Positions 43,220-50,827 of a stretch of 64,000 bases of DNA are shown here, one piece after another. The translations under genes were made by a program, and so were the position numbers. The first letter of the stretch is position 1, and the number at the start of each line of letters is the position of its first letter. The stretch is taken from contig NZ_JABXIN010000013.1 of NCBI RefSeq assembly GCF_013373065.1, positions 124,001-188,000 on the forward strand, in the 5' to 3' direction. This DNA is from Algoriphagus sp. GTDB lineage: Bacteria > Bacteroidota > Bacteroidia > Cytophagales > Cyclobacteriaceae. The notes under the pieces were generated by a model. That model was not told where the DNA came from. It did not search any database and saw only the letters and a list, made by a program, of their open reading frames with translations.

Positions 43220-44131
43220 TGACTCTCTTCGGCGCATTTTCCCTGCGGGAACGCCATACATCATTTTGAATCTTCGACAGAAATAGGCAGTATCTTTATA
43301 GCCTACTTCCTTTCCAATATCACGAATCGATTTTTTGGTTGTTCGGAGTAAGTCGACTGCTGCTTCCATGCGCTGGTATTCAATATAGTCTTGTGGATTG
43401 ATTCCCGTCAACATCTTAAAATACTGACCCACATAATCTTCTGAAACATTGGCTACTTTAGCCAAAACCTTATTGGACAAATCTCCGCCTAAGTTGGTTT
43501 TAATGTATTTGAACAACTCAATAAGCCGAGGGTCTTTGAAGTAGGTAACATTTGTTGAGAGTTCTTCTACAAAAAGACGGTTTTTCAAAATATGTCTCAA
43601 CACCTCTATCACCAAGGCTTCTGTGAGGGATCGAAGGATTCGCTCTTTTCCTACACTGCTTTGTTCCAGTTCCTTCATAATATCCTCAATCAAAATAGCG
43701 ATTCGATCATTGAATCGAATGATAAAAGCCGGAATATCTAGGCTATTGAAAAAGTTTACTACATCAAAGACTTTAGACTCAAAGCTTACAACAGAGATGC
43801 AGTCTTCCTCTGCGTTTCGGATGTCTTTGAAACTGATACTCTGCAGGTATTTCCGTTTATTTTCAAGGAAATTTTCCATTGGAACTTCAGCCCGTTTATT
43901 GCCTCCGCCAATGGTCAGTGCTGTCTTTTTTTCTCCCGGTAAAAAAAGTACTTCTCCTTCATTGACGATTTCTTGCTCCTCACCAAACTTTAAGGTTCCA
44001 TGGTGTAGCAAAATCAGCATATTGTCAAATTCCTTATGGTCAGGAATGAAAACAGGCTTTTCAACTTGATAATTGAAGCCTCTTAAAAATCTAATATTTA
44101 CCGATTCAATTACCTTATTGTAATATTCCAT
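43205..44131 (-). CDS. AraC-family transcriptional regulator
   Basis: 308 residues: an N-terminal cupin-like sensing part (about 30-100, with LLHHGTLKFGEEQEIVNEGE) and a C-terminal AraC HTH (about 205-300, with VANVSEDYVGQYFKMLTG and IRDIGKEVGYKDTAYFCRRF). It likely controls a nearby gene; candidate targets are itself or the acyl-CoA dehydrogenase at 44271. A candidate -7 box (44159-44166) lies upstream. The effector is unknown. Its 3' end overlaps that of the GGGPS gene by 15 nt on the opposite strand. Confidence 0.9.
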   Translation of the reverse strand: MEYYNKVIESVNIRFLRGFNYQVEKPVFIPDHKEFDNMLILLHHGTLKFGEEQEIVNEGEVLFLPGEKKTALTIGGGNKRAEVPMENFLENKRKYLQSISFKDIRNAEEDCISVVSFESKVFDVVNFFNSLDIPAFIIRFNDRIAILIEDIMKELEQSSVGKERILRSLTEALVIEVLRHILKNRLFVEELSTNVTYFKDPRLIELFKYIKTNLGGDLSNKVLAKVANVSEDYVGQYFKMLTGINPQDYIEYQRMEAAVDLLRTTKKSIRDIGKEVGYKDTAYFCRRFKMMYGVPAGKMRRRESLINV

Positions 44132-44158
44132 TATTTTTTTTCAATATTATCCGATATG

Positions 44159-44166
44159 CAAAAATA
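44159..44166 (-). promoter_or_regulatory. -7 box of the AraC-family gene
   Basis: The minus strand reads TATTTTTG, an exact TAnnTTTG box, 27 nt before the ATG. A TTTG element is present further upstream, at a longer spacing than usual. Confidence 0.35.
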
Positions 44167-44220
44167 GTATTTTTCCAATTAGGATCTTATACAAATAAGG
44201 GTTTAAAGTGAAATTAAATT

Positions 44221-44251
44221 AAAAAAGGCGCAATTTTTTGAATTGCGCCTT
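44221..44251 (-). terminator. Rho-independent terminator of the acyl-CoA dehydrogenase gene
   Basis: AAGGCGCAATT (44225-44235) pairs with AATTGCGCCTT (44241-44251), followed on the minus strand by T's; 20 nt past the stop. Confidence 0.85.
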
Positions 44252-44270
44252 CAAAATTTCATGACTTTTC

Positions 44271-45410
44271 TTAGCGAAGAATGCCCCTAGATATTACTAT
44301 TTTTTGAATTTCTGAGGTGCCTTCATAGATCTGCGTGATTTTTGCATCTCGCATGAGCCGTTCTACATGATATTCTTTCACGTAACCGTAGCCTCCATGA
44401 ACCTGAACTGCTTCGATGGTTACATTCATCGCAACTTCGGATGCATAAAGTTTTGCCATCGCTGAAGCATGGGCGTAATCTTCACCTTGATCTTTGAGCC
44501 ATGCGGCTTTGTAAACCAGCAAACGGGCAGCCTCAATTTGAGTAGCCATATCTGCTAGTTTGAATTGAATGGCCTGGTGCTGACTGATTGGTTTGCCAAA
44601 CGCTTTTCGTTCTTTGGAATAAGCAATAGCGAGCTCATAGGCCCCTGCAGCAATTCCTAAGGCCTGGGCAGCAATTCCAATTCGGCCTCCATTAAGAGTT
44701 TCCATGGCAAAAGTGAAACCAAATCCTTCAGCTCCAATCCGGTTTTCTACTGGGACTTTAACATCATTGAACATCAAGGAGTGCGTGTCACTTCCGCGAA
44801 TCCCTAGTTTATCTTCTTTTTTTCCTATGATAAATCCATCCCATCCTTTTTCAATAATGAATACGGAAATTCCTTTATGACCTTTGCTAGCATCTGTTTG
44901 GGCGATTACCAAGTATACACTTGCGGAAGACCCGTTTGTGATCCAGTTTTTGGTGCCATTCAATACGTAATGATCGCCTGCTAGCTTTGCTTCCGTCCGT
45001 TGGGAAGTAGCGTCAGAGCCTGCTTCTGGCTCAGATAAACAAAAGGCTCCAAGGATTTCACCGGTCGCCAATGGCTTCAGGTATTTCTCTTTCTGCTCCT
45101 CTGTCCCGTATTTTTCTAAGCCCCAACATACCAAGGAATTATTCACTGACATGGACACTGAGGCAGAGGCATCGATTTTGGAAATTTCTTCCATCGCCAA
45201 TACATAGGAAATGGTGTCCATTCCACCCCCATTGTATTTTGGATCAACCATCATTCCCATGAATCCCAGCTCACCCATTTTTTGGATTTGCTCCTTTGGG
45301 AATCGGGCTTCTGCATCCCGTTCGATGACACCGGGAAGAAGTTCACTTTGGGTAAATTCACGAGCTGCGTCTCGTACAGCTAAATGTTCTTCAGTAAGTT
45401 GGAAATTCAT
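44271..45410 (-). CDS. Acyl-CoA dehydrogenase
   Basis: 379 residues with the complete ACAD fold: N-terminal MNFQLTEEHLAVRDAAREF, FAD-binding AFCLSEPEAGSDATSQ, WITNGSSA, RKAFGKPISQHQAIQFKLADM and the C-terminal IYEGTSEIQKIVISR, where the Glu is the catalytic base of short/medium-chain enzymes. It oxidises acyl-CoA to enoyl-CoA in beta-oxidation. It is alone, with terminators on both sides (44221 and 45453), downstream of the flanking peptidase operon. Chain-length specificity cannot be read. Confidence 0.94.
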   Translation of the reverse strand: MNFQLTEEHLAVRDAAREFTQSELLPGVIERDAEARFPKEQIQKMGELGFMGMMVDPKYNGGGMDTISYVLAMEEISKIDASASVSMSVNNSLVCWGLEKYGTEEQKEKYLKPLATGEILGAFCLSEPEAGSDATSQRTEAKLAGDHYVLNGTKNWITNGSSASVYLVIAQTDASKGHKGISVFIIEKGWDGFIIGKKEDKLGIRGSDTHSLMFNDVKVPVENRIGAEGFGFTFAMETLNGGRIGIAAQALGIAAGAYELAIAYSKERKAFGKPISQHQAIQFKLADMATQIEAARLLVYKAAWLKDQGEDYAHASAMAKLYASEVAMNVTIEAVQVHGGYGYVKEYHVERLMRDAKITQIYEGTSEIQKIVISRGILR

Positions 45411-45452
45411 CTCTGTTTTATTCGGATTTATTTTCGGATCGGAATTTATGTT

Positions 45453-45485
45453 AAAAAAAGAAAAGGGGCAAAATGTTGCCCCTTT
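45453..45485 (-). terminator. Rho-independent terminator of the pan operon
   Basis: AAGGGGCA (45463-45470) pairs with TGCCCCTT (45477-45484); on the minus strand a T-rich tract follows. Ends the panC-panD-flippase-peptidase run 23 nt past its last stop. Confidence 0.85.
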
Positions 45486-45507
45486 ACGAATTTAATTTTG
45501 ATTTGAA

Positions 45508-46194
45508 TCAATCTCGATTCCCAAAGAAAATAAATATATAGTAAGCAAGTGTTGCCAAAGAGGCTAATGCAGCAACCACATAGGTCATTGCAGCCCATTT
45601 TAAGGCATCTTTTGACATGTTATATTCTTGGGGAGTTACAATATTTCGATTTTTCACCCAGGCCAATGCTCGGTTGGAAGCATCAAATTCCACTGGTAAA
45701 GTCACAAGTGTAAACAAGGTCATGATTCCATAAGCACCTACCACAATAAATCCAATGAACTCATAAGGAAGTCCCAAGGCGAAACCTCCGAACAAAGAGG
45801 CAATTAGGACAATATTCAAAATTTTCCCGGAAATATTTTGAATGGGTACCATGGCTGAACGGAAATTTAACCAAGCATAGCTCGATGCATGCTGAACAGC
45901 GTGACCACATTCGTGAGCAGCAACGGCTGCTGCTGCTGCATTTCGGCCATAATATACATCTGGGCTCAGATTTACCGTCCTATTCATTGGATTGTAATGG
46001 TCAGTCAATTGACCTTCAACGGATACTACTTGAACATCATGGATATTATGATCTGCTAGCATAAGTTTTGCGATTTCAGCACCTGATAGATTGGCCTGAA
46101 GCGCCGTTTGGGAGTACTTTCTAAATTTGCTTTTCAATCGGCTGCTTACCACAAAGCCAAGGATTGCAAAAACAATAACAATAAGTATAATCAT
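45508..46194 (-). CDS. Neutral zinc metallopeptidase (Zn_peptidase_2, YugP type)
   Basis: 228 residues. The HECGHAVQH motif holds zinc ligands H94 and H98 and catalytic E95. Membrane helices are at about 2-17, 118-140, 143-165 and 201-224. Family proteins (B. subtilis YugP-like) are membrane-bound metalloproteases of unknown substrate. It is the last gene of the panC-panD-flippase-peptidase run; it is 30 nt past the flippase-like gene and ends before a strong terminator. Confidence 0.9.
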   Translation of the reverse strand: MIILIVIVFAILGFVVSSRLKSKFRKYSQTALQANLSGAEIAKLMLADHNIHDVQVVSVEGQLTDHYNPMNRTVNLSPDVYYGRNAAAAAVAAHECGHAVQHASSYAWLNFRSAMVPIQNISGKILNIVLIASLFGGFALGLPYEFIGFIVVGAYGIMTLFTLVTLPVEFDASNRALAWVKNRNIVTPQEYNMSKDALKWAAMTYVVAALASLATLAYYIFIFFGNRD

Positions 46195-46224
46195 AGTCTT
46201 TTTATTTCTGGATTGCTTACGAAT

Positions 46225-47229
46225 TTAAACTGTCGTTTGTTTATTCCAAACAGGTTTTTGCATCATATAAATCCAAGAAATCAAGCCCGCAATTAGAATC
46301 AAAAAGAGCTGAGTCCCGTGGATAATTGCCGCAAAGATTTTTCCATCCTGCTCGGATATTCCCAATTGTATCAAAATAAAGGCCACCAGTGCGTGGAAGG
46401 TACCGATCCCCCCTTGGACTGGCGCAACCATGCCAATACTGCCCATTACCATGACCAAAAGTACTTCCCCGCTTGACAAATTGGCAGTACTGACGATGCC
46501 CTTTGACACCGCATACATAGTTAAGAAATAGATGACCCAAATAGTAACAGAGCTGATCCAGAATCCCCAAGGGTTTTTCAATCGTGCAATTCCTTTTACT
46601 CCTGAAAAAATTTCGCGAAGAAATCCTTGAACTTTCTGAATGAAGCTGTTTTGACGGAATTTTTTAAATAGGAAATAAAGGAATAAAACAAGGACTCCTA
46701 CTCCGCCTATTAAAAGGGGAAGATTTTGAGAGGCCTTCTGGAACAAAAGGTCCAAATTGATTAATTGATCTGCTAGGCCTAGAAATAACTGATTCTCGAC
46801 CAAAAATGCGATCAGGATAGTTCCCAATAGGAATAATAAATCGATGGTTCGTTCCACGATCACTGTTCCTAACAAATGTCCCAAAGACATCCCAATGGTA
46901 CGGCTTAAAATGCCACAACGAGCAACTTCACCGGCTCGGGGAACGAGTAAGTTTGCAAGATATCCTACCATGACTGCATGATAAGCTTCTCCTGAATTGA
47001 CTTTTTTGCCTTCTTGAAAATCCATTAGCAAGGTCCATCGCCAGCCTCGAAGCCAAAAGCCAAAAAGTGAAATGAGTAAGGAGAATCCGATCCAAAACCA
47101 ATTGCTGGTTGTGACTTGACGCCACAGGGTGTCTATTTCAATATCCCGATAGAGAAACCAAAAAATCCAGAGTGCCAATCCAAGGGAAAGCACTACCTGA
47201 ATACTTTGTTTGATTCGGGGATGAAGCAT
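46225..47229 (-). CDS. Lysylphosphatidylglycerol synthase-type TM protein (UPF0104/YbhN)
   Basis: 334 residues with seven or eight hydrophobic helices, first at about 9-27. The family segments are GYLANLLVPRAGEVARCGIL and TVIVERTIDLLFLLGTI, and near the end VQGGIGTFHALVAFIL. It belongs to the flippase-like TM proteins (LPG synthase N-terminal part, without its synthase domain); a lipid transport role is only inferred. Its start overlaps the panD stop by one nucleotide, so it is coupled to panD. Confidence 0.88.
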   Translation of the reverse strand: MLHPRIKQSIQVVLSLGLALWIFWFLYRDIEIDTLWRQVTTSNWFWIGFSLLISLFGFWLRGWRWTLLMDFQEGKKVNSGEAYHAVMVGYLANLLVPRAGEVARCGILSRTIGMSLGHLLGTVIVERTIDLLFLLGTILIAFLVENQLFLGLADQLINLDLLFQKASQNLPLLIGGVGVLVLFLYFLFKKFRQNSFIQKVQGFLREIFSGVKGIARLKNPWGFWISSVTIWVIYFLTMYAVSKGIVSTANLSSGEVLLVMVMGSIGMVAPVQGGIGTFHALVAFILIQLGISEQDGKIFAAIIHGTQLFLILIAGLISWIYMMQKPVWNKQTTV

Positions 47230-47576
47230 TAGATCAGTCGGTTATGGTCGTCTGGGAATACAACAACGGGTTTGAATTTTTTTGCCTCTTCAAAATCCAT
47301 TCCTGCATAGGAAATGATAATGATGATATCACCAACTGCCACTTTTCGAGCTGCTGGACCATTGAGGCAAATTTGACCGCTTCCACGTTCACCTTTGATG
47401 ACATAGGTTTCCAATCGCTCCCCATTGTTGATGTTAACGATTTGTACTTTTTCGTTTTCGATGATGTTGGCAGCATCCATTAGATCCTCATCAACGGTAA
47501 TGGATCCCACGTAATGAAGTTCCGCCTGAGTGACTTTCACCCGGTGGATTTTGGACTTCATGATTTGAATATGCAT
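47229..47576 (-). CDS. panD: Aspartate 1-decarboxylase
   Basis: 115 residues. Self-processing pyruvoyl enzyme: cleavage at Gly24-Ser25 ([11 protein letters not shown]) gives the beta chain and the alpha chain with the pyruvoyl group. The following [20 protein letters not shown] is characteristic. It makes beta-alanine, the partner of pantoate in the PanC reaction; panC lies 25 nt upstream. Its end overlaps the flippase-like gene by one nucleotide. Confidence 0.96.
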   Translation of the reverse strand: MHIQIMKSKIHRVKVTQAELHYVGSITVDEDLMDAANIIENEKVQIVNINNGERLETYVIKGERGSGQICLNGPAARKVAVGDIIIIISYAGMDFEEAKKFKPVVVFPDDHNRLI

Positions 47577-47601
47577 TGGTTTAGTTTTTCAGCCCGCAAA
47601 A

Positions 47602-48450
47602 TTAAGCATTTAACGGGAGGTTGTCGATTAATCGGACAGGTCCTACATAGGCTGCAACACAAATGGATACTTTTTGATTAGGATCAAATTCATTTAGTAG
47701 TTCAAATTGATCTGGTTCAACCAATTCAAAATACTCCAATTCTACTCCTTCGCAATGCTTAAAATTTTGCGAAATTTCTCCTTGGACTTCCAACCATTTT
47801 TTTCCTTCAAACAGTTCCTTTTGTGCAAGAATCATTGATTCGTAAAGAATCAGGCATTTTTTTCGATCCTCAGGGCTCAATCTTCTATTTCTTGAAGACA
47901 AAGCAAGCCCGTCAGTTTCTCTTCGGGTAGGGACAATTTTCAATTCAATCGGAAAGGATAAATCCTGAACAAGTCGTTTTATGACGGCTACTTGCTGAAG
48001 GTCTTTTTGTCCAAAAAAAGCGAGGTCGGGTTGTATGATATTGAAAAGTTTAGAAACGATGATTCCGACTCCATTAAAGTGGCCGGGCCGGAAAGCTCCT
48101 TCCAAAATCCTTTCTACTGATCCGAAATCAAACCGCAGTTTGGTTTCTTGTGGATACATGGTTTTAACTTCCGGAACAAAGACATAATCTACACCCGCTT
48201 TTTCTAATAATTCCAAATCTTCTTGGAGGCTTGATGGATACTTTTCGAAATCCTCAGGGTTATTGAATTGGATGGGGTTAACAAAGATGGAAACGACGGA
48301 AATTGTTGAAGCCTTGACGCATTGCGCAACCAAATCAAGGTGCCCTTCATGTAGGGCTCCCATCGTAGGGACAAGGCCAATGCTTAGATTTTCTGCATGA
48401 AAATTGGACCTGATGGTTGCCCATTCGGCTCCTGTGTAAAATACCTGCAT
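47602..48450 (-). CDS. panC: Pantothenate synthetase
   Basis: 282 residues from the ATG at 48450 (MQVFYTGAEWA); a start at 48483 would overlap the -7 box. The adenylate-forming HIGH motif is HEGH (PTMGALHEGHLD) and the KMSKS-like loop is in GLALSSRN. It joins pantoate with beta-alanine. First gene of the run with panD, the flippase-like gene and the peptidase. A divergent promoter lies on its upstream side. Confidence 0.95.
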   Translation of the reverse strand: MQVFYTGAEWATIRSNFHAENLSIGLVPTMGALHEGHLDLVAQCVKASTISVVSIFVNPIQFNNPEDFEKYPSSLQEDLELLEKAGVDYVFVPEVKTMYPQETKLRFDFGSVERILEGAFRPGHFNGVGIIVSKLFNIIQPDLAFFGQKDLQQVAVIKRLVQDLSFPIELKIVPTRRETDGLALSSRNRRLSPEDRKKCLILYESMILAQKELFEGKKWLEVQGEISQNFKHCEGVELEYFELVEPDQFELLNEFDPNQKVSICVAAYVGPVRLIDNLPLNA

Positions 48451-48480
48451 GCGATAGGAAATAGCTTGGGGAAGTTGTCG

Positions 48481-48511
48481 CAAAACTAGATTAATATTCA
48501 GAAAAACAAGG
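48481..48511 (-). promoter_or_regulatory. Promoter of the panC operon
   Basis: Minus strand: CTTG (48511-48508) then 19 bp and TAGTTTTG (48488-48481), an exact TAnnTTTG box. It is 30 nt before the panC start. Confidence 0.6.
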
Positions 48512-48512
48512 C

Positions 48513-48538
48513 TTTTCAGGCTTTTTTTATTATCTTTG
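48513..48538 (+). promoter_or_regulatory. Promoter of the glycogen-synthase-like gene, divergent from panC
   Basis: TATCTTTG (48531-48538) is an exact TAnnTTTG box, 37 nt before the ATG; the upstream TTTT element (48513-48516) is less clear. The two promoters face away from each other within about 50 bp. Confidence 0.5.
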
Positions 48539-48575
48539 CGTCGTTGTTTATCACTTTACTTAAAAAACAATTAAT

Positions 48576-49388
48576 ATGTCCAAACTACGTATCCTCTACG
48601 TTGCCAGTGAAATCAACCCCTTTCTCCAAACTTCAGAAGTAGCCAATTTCTTACGGACCCTTCCTCAAGCCATGCAAGAGCGTGGAATGGAAATTCGGAT
48701 TTTGGTTCCTCGATTTGGGCTTATAAACGAGCGCAAAAATCGACTTCATGAAGTAGTAAGACTTTCAGGGATAAATATCGCCGTAGGAGACGAAGAAAAG
48801 CCATTGGTAATTAAGGTGGCTTCCATTCCACAGGCAAAATTGCAAGTTTATTTCATTGATAATGAGGATTACTTCCAGCGTAAGAGTGTCTTTCATGACA
48901 AGCAAGAAAAGTTTTACGAGGATAATGACGAGCGGGCCATATTCTTTTGTAAAGGAGTGATCGAAACGGTCAAGAAATTAGGATGGGCTCCGGATATCGT
49001 TCATTGCAATGACTGGATGACCTCATTGATTCCTATGTATCTGAAGACTACCTATAAAAACGAACCTCTCTTTAAGAACACAAAATCCGTCTTTGCTATC
49101 TACAACAATGGATTTTCTCATACCTTTGGCGATGATTTGTTAAACAAGGTTAAGATGGTGGACATTGATGACACGATTTTAGCACCTTTGGAAAGCAAAG
49201 ACTTCGAAGGCTTTATCCGCATGGGTATGGAATACGCCGACTTGGTAGTCAAGGGTGGTGAAGTCTCCGATGAATTAAACCAACTAATTGAGGATTTCTC
49301 TAAAGACAAGAAGTTTGAAATCAGCATTGAAGAAGAGGAACAGGCTCACGAAGAGCTTTACGATATCTACAACAATTTGGCAGGCTAA
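48576..49388 (+). CDS. Glycogen/starch synthase-like protein, N-terminal GT5 domain only
   Basis: 270 residues, about half of a normal GlgA (around 470-480). The N-terminal fold is clear: LRILYVASEINPF and the HCNDWMTSLIP segment. But the ADP-glucose-binding KTGGL motif is replaced by QTSEV (residues 18-22), and the C-terminal nucleotide-binding domain with its catalytic E-x7-E is missing. The C-terminus is acidic instead. Similar short proteins occur next to DUF4270 and glmS in Bacteroidota, to my recollection. It should not be a normal glycogen synthase; a regulatory or binding role is possible. Confidence 0.85.
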   Translation: MSKLRILYVASEINPFLQTSEVANFLRTLPQAMQERGMEIRILVPRFGLINERKNRLHEVVRLSGINIAVGDEEKPLVIKVASIPQAKLQVYFIDNEDYFQRKSVFHDKQEKFYEDNDERAIFFCKGVIETVKKLGWAPDIVHCNDWMTSLIPMYLKTTYKNEPLFKNTKSVFAIYNNGFSHTFGDDLLNKVKMVDIDDTILAPLESKDFEGFIRMGMEYADLVVKGGEVSDELNQLIEDFSKDKKFEISIEEEEQAHEELYDIYNNLAG

Positions 49389-50706
49389 GTGGACAGCCCT
49401 CGCCTTTGTATTCACTATTTTCTTAAATTCTTGTTCTGACCCGTCTTCCGTAGGGATCGAATTGGATCCAGGAAACAACCAAGTAGGTGTTTTCTTTACT
49501 GAATTCGAACTTCCTGCGGAAGTCGTGCTGTTGGACTCTTTTAACACGACCAATCAAAGTTTATTGGTAGTTGGAGAAGAGGAAGATCCCTATTTCGGGA
49601 AAACTTCAAGCACGGGCTATACCCGGATGTTTTTTGAAGCGACCGATGAACGTCCTAAGGCTGAAGCCATTCTGGATTCTGTCTTCTTTTCAATGGATGT
49701 AGTGTCGGTGAATGGGCAGGATTTGGATGAGCCTAAATTCTACAGTGTACACCGATTGACGGAGCCCATTCGGGATACCTTATATTACAACTTCAGTGAA
49801 CTTACATTTGAAGAGGAACCGATTGCCAGTGTGGAAATTGAATTTGGGGAGACCAAGGACTCCACGGTTTTATTTCCGGTAACACCAGAGTTTTCTGAAG
49901 AACTTTTTGGAAAACTTAAACGAGGTACCGAATTCAACAATATTTTTACTTTCCGAGAATATTTTCCGGGTATTGCGATTCAGGCAAGAGAAGGAGATAA
50001 TACAACTATCGGGATAAACCTTGGTTCACGGACTGCTATTTTGACCTATTTCCATTATCCCGGAGATACAGTCGCTACCTCTTATGAAATTATTACAGCT
50101 TCTTCTAGAAGTTTTAATGGTGTGAAGAGTGATCGAAGCGGGACCCTTACAGAAATTGTCCAAGAAAAACAGGTTGCCTATCAAACAGGGGATTTGGTAG
50201 GGATGAAAGCGAATTTGGGGATGACGATTAAAATCGACAGTTCTCCTTTGGATACGTTTTTGGACACCTTATCGGGGGTTATTTTCAAGCAAGTGCAATT
50301 AGAGATTGGAGAGATTGAAACTGTACCAGAAGGTCAGAATCCTCCAGCATTCTTTGTTTCCTATTTCACGGATGATTCCAATGAAATTTTAACTCGAGGA
50401 GATGGTCAGCCTTTGACTATTCAACGAGATGGTCAGCCTCAAAATGTGTTGGATGAAAATGAGCAACTCCAACCTGCGGTCATAGCCCCGGCAATTGGTA
50501 ACTATATCCAAAATGAAGAAGTTTACAGATTGGGAATCACTTCTTATATCAATGGGATTTACCGTGGAGATGTAATTCGAAAGGATTGGCTTCTCTATGG
50601 AAACTCCTCAGAAACAACGGGTGATGATTTTAAGCGGTCGTTGCGCCAATTTGTAGTTCAAAACAATCGATTTAAGGTTCGGGTGATATACTCAAAAATC
50701 CGCTAA
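49327..50706 (+). CDS. DUF4270 lipoprotein, non-ATG start inside the previous gene
   Basis: 459 residues if started at the TTG at 49327; TTG codons at 49288 and 49315 are alternatives. No ATG or GTG exists in frame near the start. The first recognisable part is a lipoprotein signal with lipobox Cys36 (FTIFLNSCSDPSS). The beta-rich DUF4270 body follows (SVGIELDPGNNQVGVFFTEF). DUF4270 proteins are outer-membrane lipoproteins of unknown function. The gene overlaps the glycogen-synthase-like gene by about 60 nt in another frame, which implies translational coupling. A perfect terminator follows. Confidence 0.85.
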   Translation: MKKRNRLTKSFTISTTIWQAKWTALAFVFTIFLNSCSDPSSVGIELDPGNNQVGVFFTEFELPAEVVLLDSFNTTNQSLLVVGEEEDPYFGKTSSTGYTRMFFEATDERPKAEAILDSVFFSMDVVSVNGQDLDEPKFYSVHRLTEPIRDTLYYNFSELTFEEEPIASVEIEFGETKDSTVLFPVTPEFSEELFGKLKRGTEFNNIFTFREYFPGIAIQAREGDNTTIGINLGSRTAILTYFHYPGDTVATSYEIITASSRSFNGVKSDRSGTLTEIVQEKQVAYQTGDLVGMKANLGMTIKIDSSPLDTFLDTLSGVIFKQVQLEIGEIETVPEGQNPPAFFVSYFTDDSNEILTRGDGQPLTIQRDGQPQNVLDENEQLQPAVIAPAIGNYIQNEEVYRLGITSYINGIYRGDVIRKDWLLYGNSSETTGDDFKRSLRQFVVQNNRFKVRVIYSKIR

Positions 50707-50731
50707 TCAATCGATTTCGAAAAAGTTGTTC

Positions 50732-50772
50732 GAATCCACTTTCAAATTTTTAGGAAGTGGATTCTTTTTTTT
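50732..50772 (+). terminator. Rho-independent terminator of the DUF4270 gene
   Basis: GAATCCACTT (50732-50741) pairs exactly with AAGTGGATTC (50755-50764), followed by eight T. It lies inside a possible upstream extension of the glmS frame and so supports the later glmS start. Confidence 0.92.
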
Positions 50773-50789
50773 GGCACGAAACCTGTTTC
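50770..50789 (+). promoter_or_regulatory. Candidate promoter of glmS
   Basis: TTTG (50771-50774) and TTTCTTTG (50782-50789), one mismatch from TAnnTTTG. The spacing between them is short, so the upstream element is doubtful. The box is 38 nt before the ATG and after the terminator. Confidence 0.3.
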
Positions 50790-50827
50790 TTTGTGCAAGT
50801 TCTGACTACCTAAAAGAATTTTTCAAT

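Noticed and set aside
48576..50706. Frameshift splitting a full-length glycogen synthase
   Set aside because: The following frame encodes a complete DUF4270 lipoprotein with its own lipobox, not a GT5 C-terminal domain; the short protein is a separate gene.
50726..50827. Upstream extension of glmS
   Set aside because: The extension contains the DUF4270 terminator hairpin, and GlmS needs the Cys right after the start Met at 50828.
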